The translations under genes were made by a program, and so were the position numbers. This document shows, piece by piece, positions 39,020-43,123 of a stretch of DNA of 43,123 nucleotides. Numbering within the stretch: position 1 is the stretch's first letter; each line of letters opens with the position of its first letter. Under the pieces are notes generated by a model, which saw nothing but the letters and a program-made list of their open reading frames with translations, made no database searches and was not told the DNA's origin. The DNA lies in contig JACDZI010000023.1 of assembly GCA_013426785.1 (NCBI GenBank), forward strand, positions 1 to 43,123, given 5' to 3'. Source of the DNA: Rhodocyclaceae bacterium (GTDB taxonomy: Bacteria; Pseudomonadota; Gammaproteobacteria; Burkholderiales; Rhodocyclaceae).

Positions 39020-40643
39020 CGCTCCTGCGCAGGAGAGCCCCCTTTCATCCCAGGCGGATTTTTCGGGCGAGGCCTACTGGCGCTCCCTCAGGTACTTTTC
39101 ATACTATCGGCTGATCGTTGCCGGCATGTTCCTCGGTGCGACCCTGTTCTCGGACGGGGCATTGAATCTTGGGACGGAAAATCCGCGTCTGTTCCTTGGG
39201 ACCTGCGTGGTCTATTTTGCCGCTGGCATCCTGAGCCTCTATGTCCTCAAGCGCTGGCGCCACGCCTTCAACCTGCAACTGAGCTTGCAGGTCGCCCTCG
39301 ACATCCTGCTGCTCACCCTGCTGCTGTTCGCCAGTGGTGGAGTCGGCAGCGGCCTTGCCATGATGTTGCTGGTCGTTCTGGTCGGCGCGGGACTGGTGGG
39401 GCAGGGGCGCATGGTGCTGTTCTATGCCGCCCTGGCCACGGTGGCATTGCTGCTGGAACAAAGTTACCGAGTGCTGGAGCAGCATGGGGAATTGGGCGAC
39501 CTGTTCCGCACCGGTCTGACCAGTATCGGCTTCTTCGGTTCCGCGATCGCCGCCCGCCTGCTGGCACGCCGGGTAGTCGCCAACGAGGAACTGGCACGCA
39601 AGCGTGGCATCGAACTGGCCGATCAGATGCGTATCAATGAACGGGTCATCCGCGACATGCAAGACGGCGTGCTGGTGGCCGATGCGGCGGGGCGCGTGCG
39701 GCAATGCAACCCGCGTGCTTCATTGTTGCTCGGACTCGCCAACGAAACGCCTGAGACGGTCGCTGCTTGCTCGCCCATCCTCGCGCGCGAATATCTTAAG
39801 CGGCGCAATCGCAATAGCGAATCGGCCATGCTGATCCAGGTTCCCAGCACCGGCCGGGTCTTGCGTACTCGCTTCCTGCCGCCCGGCGAAGGCGGCAAAA
39901 CCTTGATCTTTCTTGAGGATACGCAACGTCTACAGCATGAAGCACAACAGATGAAACTTGCCGCACTGGGGCGTCTGACCGCAAATATGGCGCACGAAAT
40001 CCGTAACCCGCTGGCCGCTATCAGTCATGCCGCCGAGTTGCTGGCCGACCAGCCGGAAGGTCAGCCCGCTGGCGGCGAGGAGCGCCTGGTGCGCATCATC
40101 GGTGATAACACGCATCGTCTGAATCGCCTGGTTGCCGAAGTGATGGAACTCGGACGTCGCGATCGTGTTGCCCCCGAGTTGATCGACTTGAGGGAATTCC
40201 TCCGTTCGATCCTCGACGAGTTATCGCTGCACGAACTGGGCAGTCCCGAACGCATCCACCTGGATGTCGTGGCGGGAACCCCGGTGTGCTTCGATCGCGG
40301 CCATCTGCACCGCGTGGTCAGCAACCTGCTTGGCAATGCCCTGCGCTATGCCAGTTCTGCTGAGGGGGCCGTGCGGCTGTTTGCGGATCGGAAGACGGAC
40401 TACGTGTTCCTGCATGTCATCGACGACGGCCCAGGAATCGAGGAGAGCGTACGCAATCAGGTATTCGAACCCTTTTTCACCACGCGTACTTCAGGGACCG
40501 GACTGGGGCTCTATATCGCCCGCGAACTGTGCGAAGCGAACGGTGCGCGCCTGTCTTTGCGCGAAAACACACCGGGCGCCCATTTCTGCATATCATGCCT
40601 GCCAGCATGTCAAGACCAGGCCAACGAACCGATTCCGATCTGA
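38991..40643 (+). CDS. pilS: Sensor histidine kinase PilS-like
   Basis: A 550-residue kinase. About six membrane helices occupy residues 30-190 (FSYYRLIVAGMFLGATLFSD; LDILLLTLLLFASGGVGSGL). A PAS-like domain (VIRDMQDGVLVADAAGRVRQ) follows, then the HisKA domain with the phospho-acceptor His near residue 335 (NMAHEIRNPLAAISHAAELL), and ATPase motifs VVSNLLGNALRYA, DDGPGIEESV and GTGLGLYIARELC. Paired with the regulator that follows, it fits PilS, which controls type IV pilus genes. The start is uncertain because of overlap with the preceding gene. Confidence 0.88.
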   Translation: MSTASLAHPDAPAQESPLSSQADFSGEAYWRSLRYFSYYRLIVAGMFLGATLFSDGALNLGTENPRLFLGTCVVYFAAGILSLYVLKRWRHAFNLQLSLQVALDILLLTLLLFASGGVGSGLAMMLLVVLVGAGLVGQGRMVLFYAALATVALLLEQSYRVLEQHGELGDLFRTGLTSIGFFGSAIAARLLARRVVANEELARKRGIELADQMRINERVIRDMQDGVLVADAAGRVRQCNPRASLLLGLANETPETVAACSPILAREYLKRRNRNSESAMLIQVPSTGRVLRTRFLPPGEGGKTLIFLEDTQRLQHEAQQMKLAALGRLTANMAHEIRNPLAAISHAAELLADQPEGQPAGGEERLVRIIGDNTHRLNRLVAEVMELGRRDRVAPELIDLREFLRSILDELSLHELGSPERIHLDVVAGTPVCFDRGHLHRVVSNLLGNALRYASSAEGAVRLFADRKTDYVFLHVIDDGPGIEESVRNQVFEPFFTTRTSGTGLGLYIARELCEANGARLSLRENTPGAHFCISCLPACQDQANEPIPI

Positions 40644-41983
40644 GCAGCCAGCGCGTACTCGTCGTGGATGACGAGGCCGATATCCGCGAATTGCTGGACA
40701 TGACGCTCGCGCGCATGGGGCTGGAATGCGATTGTGCCGCCAACGTGGCCGAAGCCATGGCGTATCTGCGGTCGCACGAGTATCGCCTTTGCCTGACTGA
40801 CATGCGCATGCCGGATGGCGATGGTATCGAACTGGTGCGGTACATCGAGGCCAAGTGCCCGACCCTGCCGGTGGCCGTGATCACCGCGCACGGCAGCACT
40901 GAAAACGCTGTCGCCGCCCTCAAGGCAGGGGCATTCGACTACCTCTCGAAACCGGTTTCCCTGGCGCAGTTGCGTGCGCTGGTGAAATCGGTATTGACTC
41001 TGCCCGAGCGCAAGGCAGCAGCTGGTACCCGCACCCAGGATTTGTTCGGCAACTCGGTACCCATGGCGCAGGTGCGGGCGTTGATCGCCAAGGTCGCCCG
41101 TAGCGAGGCCCCGGTCTATATTTCCGGCGAGTCAGGCAGCGGCAAGGAACTGGCCGCCCGACTGATCCATCGCGAAAGCGTCAGGGTGGGCAAGCCATTT
41201 GTTGCCGTCAATTGCGGCGCGATCCCGGAAAACCTGATGGAAAGCGAATTTTTCGGTTACCGCAAGGGCGCATTCACCGGCGCCGACAGCGAACGTGAGG
41301 GGTTCTTCCAGGCCGCCGATGGCGGCACGCTGTTCCTCGATGAGGTGGCTGATCTGCCGCTTGGCATGCAGGTCAAGTTGCTGCGAGCCATCCAGGAAAA
41401 GCATGTACGGCGTGTCGGAGCGACCAGCGAAGAACCTGTCAATGTGCGCATTATTTGCGCGACTCACCAGAACCTGCGCCTCCTCGTCGAGGCAGAAAAG
41501 TTTCGCCAGGACCTGTTCTTCCGCATCAACGTGATCGAGATCCGCATGCCGGTCTTGCGGGAATGCCGCGAAGATATTCCGGGATTGGCGCAGCGCATTC
41601 TCGAACGACTGGCGGCGGCGGGTGGTATCCCGCTACCGTTTCTCAGTGACGCCGCCCTGACGGCCTTGCAGGACTACGCTTTTCCCGGCAACGTCCGTGA
41701 ACTGGAAAACACCCTGGAGCGTGCGCTGGCCCTGCACGTGGATTCCGTTATCGATGTTGATGACCTGCAACTTCAGCCGCAAAAAGTTGGCGCTGGGGAG
41801 ACGGCACAATTTGGTGGCCAATCACTGCAGGACTTACTTGACGAACATGAACGCCGTGCCATCCTCGAAGCGTTGCAAAAAACGCGTTTCAACCGGACGG
41901 CGGCGGCACGCATTCTCGGTGTCACTTTCCGTTCTCTGCGTTACCGGCTGGAACGGCTGGGCCTTAATGACAATAACGGCTGA
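40607..41983 (+). CDS. pilR: Sigma54-dependent response regulator PilR-like
   Basis: A 458-residue regulator. The receiver domain has acidic residues at VLVVDDEADIRE and the phospho-acceptor Asp near residue 65 (LCLTDMRMPDGDG). The AAA+ domain has Walker A GESGSGKELAARLIH (about 174), the sigma54-contacting GAFTGA (about 221) and GGTLFLDEVADLPLGMQ. The C-terminal Fis-type helix-turn-helix (FNRTAAARILGVTFRSLRYR) closely follows the PilR pattern. It overlaps the pilS end by 37 bases. Its target operons are not in the window. Confidence 0.9.
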   Translation: MSRPGQRTDSDLSSQRVLVVDDEADIRELLDMTLARMGLECDCAANVAEAMAYLRSHEYRLCLTDMRMPDGDGIELVRYIEAKCPTLPVAVITAHGSTENAVAALKAGAFDYLSKPVSLAQLRALVKSVLTLPERKAAAGTRTQDLFGNSVPMAQVRALIAKVARSEAPVYISGESGSGKELAARLIHRESVRVGKPFVAVNCGAIPENLMESEFFGYRKGAFTGADSEREGFFQAADGGTLFLDEVADLPLGMQVKLLRAIQEKHVRRVGATSEEPVNVRIICATHQNLRLLVEAEKFRQDLFFRINVIEIRMPVLRECREDIPGLAQRILERLAAAGGIPLPFLSDAALTALQDYAFPGNVRELENTLERALALHVDSVIDVDDLQLQPQKVGAGETAQFGGQSLQDLLDEHERRAILEALQKTRFNRTAAARILGVTFRSLRYRLERLGLNDNNG

Positions 41984-42518
41984 ATGGTTTCTTGATGCTG
42001 CTGGCTGGCTGCCGGCAGCCGCGCGGATCGATAGCCCCAACCGCGACCGTCGCCTACCCGGTGCATCCGTCAGGCTCGTGGTGATTCATGCCATCAGCCT
42101 GCCGCCGGGCGAGTTCGGCGGGAATGCGGTGACTGAATTATTCACCAATCGCCTCGACCCGGCCGGACATCCGTATTATGCGTCATTGGCCGGCTGGCGT
42201 CTATCCACCCACTTTTTCATCCGTCGCAGCGGTGTGTTGCTGCAATTTGTTTCCTGCCTCGAACGTGCCTGGCATGCCGGCGTTTCCTGCTGGCGCGGCG
42301 AGCAGCGCTGCAACGATTATTCTCTTGGCATCGAACTGGAAGGAGATGACTACAGCGATTACGCAGTGGCCCAATATGTAACGCTGCAACGCCTGCTGGC
42401 GGCACTGCGGCTACGCTACCCGCTCGAGGCCATCGTTGGACATGCCGACATTGCGCCGGGGCGCAAGACCGATCCCGGCCCGCATTTCGACTGGACCGCA
42501 ATTGCCGTACGCGCATGA
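41967..42518 (+). CDS. ampD: 1,6-anhydro-N-acetylmuramyl-L-alanine amidase AmpD
   Basis: A 183-residue cytosolic amidase of cell-wall recycling. The zinc ligands are visible: His in LVVIHAISLPPGEFGG, and His and Asp in IVGHADIAPGRKTDPGPHFD. THFFIRRSGVLLQFVSCLER and NDYSLGIELEGDD also match. ATG 41967 overlaps the pilR end by 17 bases, so translation may be coupled. Confidence 0.95.
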   Translation: MTITAEWFLDAAGWLPAAARIDSPNRDRRLPGASVRLVVIHAISLPPGEFGGNAVTELFTNRLDPAGHPYYASLAGWRLSTHFFIRRSGVLLQFVSCLERAWHAGVSCWRGEQRCNDYSLGIELEGDDYSDYAVAQYVTLQRLLAALRLRYPLEAIVGHADIAPGRKTDPGPHFDWTAIAVRA

Positions 42519-42945
42519 CGCTGTGATGCTTGGCCGTGGTTTCATCGCAACGTCGAGGCATGGCTGATGGGGCAGCCATTAAATTATCTTGCATTGAAAA
42601 TTTCAAGCCACTACCATTAGTGCCGAAAAGCGATTCACCCACTACATCTAGTAGGTCGATGCAATTCTATCAGGCAGGTCTTCAGGGGGGGCATGCAGGC
42701 AGAAACTGGGCGCACAAATGCTGAAAGAATCGGTCCCGCACCCCGATCGCGCCGATTCGCCACCATTGCCGGCTGCACCACCATCTCTTCCTTTTCGCGC
42801 TTTCACCCTTGCCTGCAAACGCAGGGATGGCAGGTGAAAGTCTTTGAATTCATCAATTCCGGTCCGCCGGCGTTGCTGAATAATCCGTGCTGTTGTAGGC
42901 GGGTTGTTTTTGATTCTTTCCTCAAACACGCAATGGAGGTTCGAC
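42519..42945. promoter_or_regulatory. Long leader region upstream of the H1-like gene
   Basis: A 427-base stretch without a convincing gene. An A/T-rich section near 42578-42660 could hold a promoter (TTGCAT, then TACCAT 17 bases later), and CTACATCTAGTAG at about 42642-42654 is a small inverted repeat. No terminator for ampD was recognised. A long 5' leader for the H1-like gene is likely. Confidence 0.35.
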
Positions 42946-43123
42946 ATGGCTGAAGAGAAGAAAGCCAAGAAGCCGGCGGCTGCGAAGAAGACTACTGCTG
43001 CCAAGCCTGTGGCCAAGAAAGCGGCCGCACCGAAGAAAGCTGCTGCCAAGCCGGCTGCCAAGCCTGTGGCCAAGAAAGCGGCTGCACCGAAGAAAGCTGC
43101 TGCCAAGCCGGCTGCGAAGCCTG
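42946..43123 (+). CDS. Histone H1-like / AlgP-like DNA-binding protein (partial at right edge)
   Basis: The first 59 residues are almost entirely Lys, Ala and Pro (MAEEKKAKKPAAAKKTTAAK, then AKKAAAPKKAAAKP repeats), typical of bacterial H1-like proteins that coat DNA. GGAGG precedes ATG 42946. The DNA is a 57-base tandem repeat (43000-43056, 43057-43113 and the start of a third), encoding a 19-residue unit; copy number probably varies. The gene continues beyond the window. Confidence 0.9.
   Translation, partial: MAEEKKAKKPAAAKKTTAAKPVAKKAAAPKKAAAKPAAKPVAKKAAAPKKAAAKPAAKP
43000..43123 (+). repeat. 57-bp tandem repeat in the H1-like gene
   Basis: Two full, nearly identical units (43000-43056 and 43057-43113) and the first 10 bases of a third. 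Each keeps the reading frame. Confidence 0.85.

Noticed and set aside
1-43123. CRISPR array or restriction-modification cluster
   Set aside because: No regularly spaced repeat array, cas genes or methyltransferase/endonuclease genes were seen.

Overview
The window is high-G+C proteobacterial DNA in two parts: the late half of an integrated Mu-like transposable prophage (left edge to about 25732), then host chromosome (about 25733 to the right edge). The host block runs ruvC-ruvA-ruvB-ybgC-tolQRAB-pal-cpoB-queE-queC. It is accompanied by PilS/PilR-type regulators, AmpD, a PP0621-like protein and a lysine/alanine/proline-rich H1-like protein. That set points to a betaproteobacterium, probably of the Rhodocyclales/Nitrosomonadales type. 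This assignment rests on gene content and protein style, not on a database search.

Prophage (1-25732, plus strand). Morphogenesis genes follow the Mu order: DUF1804 protein, large terminase, gp29-like portal, gp30/gpF-like head protein with an added C-terminal nuclease-like domain, gpG, protease with nested scaffold (I/Z), decoration protein, capsid, gp36, gp37, gp38, sheath (L), tube (M), tail chaperone with a -1 frameshift, tape measure, N, P/gp44, gp45, gp46, gp47, gp48, tail fibre and fibre assembly. The left end, transposase genes and early region lie outside the window. Accessory material interrupts this order: a leftward antirepressor-type cassette at 5765-6883 with its own terminator; a structural gene plus three small genes at 10511-12315; a leftward membrane-protein ORF at 15492-15692; and a right-end block with a membrane protein, a YiiX/NlpC-P60-like hydrolase, a structured 5' leader and a Bro-N gene interrupted by an in-frame TGA. 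The right phage end is inferred near 25732 from two similar sequences spaced 22 bp apart and ending in CA.

Host (25733-43123). Two tandem tRNA-Lys genes (TTT and CTT, minus strand) abut the prophage. The rest of the minus strand is a closely packed series: yebC, EamA transporter, ruvC, a glycosyltransferase relic, ruvA, AI-2E/PerM transporter, ruvB, ybgC, tolQ, tolR, tolA, tolB, pal, cpoB, queE, queC and a YeeE/YedE sulfur transporter. It covers Holliday-junction processing, the Tol-Pal envelope system and queuosine precursor synthesis. From 38.8 kb the plus strand carries a PP0621-like protein, pilS, pilR, ampD and the start of an H1-like gene.

Most notable: (1) the Bro-N gene leader has a promoter, an early terminator, a hairpin covering its Shine-Dalgarno sequence and a competing complementary segment; (2) the same gene has a TGA splitting a probable helix-turn-helix; (3) a roughly 25-bp dispersed repeat lies in different reading frames of queE, ruvA and tolA, in an intergenic spacer and in the prophage; (4) the MuF-like head protein ends in a PBECR2-like nuclease domain; (5) a glycosyltransferase between ruvC and ruvA survives only as its two ends.
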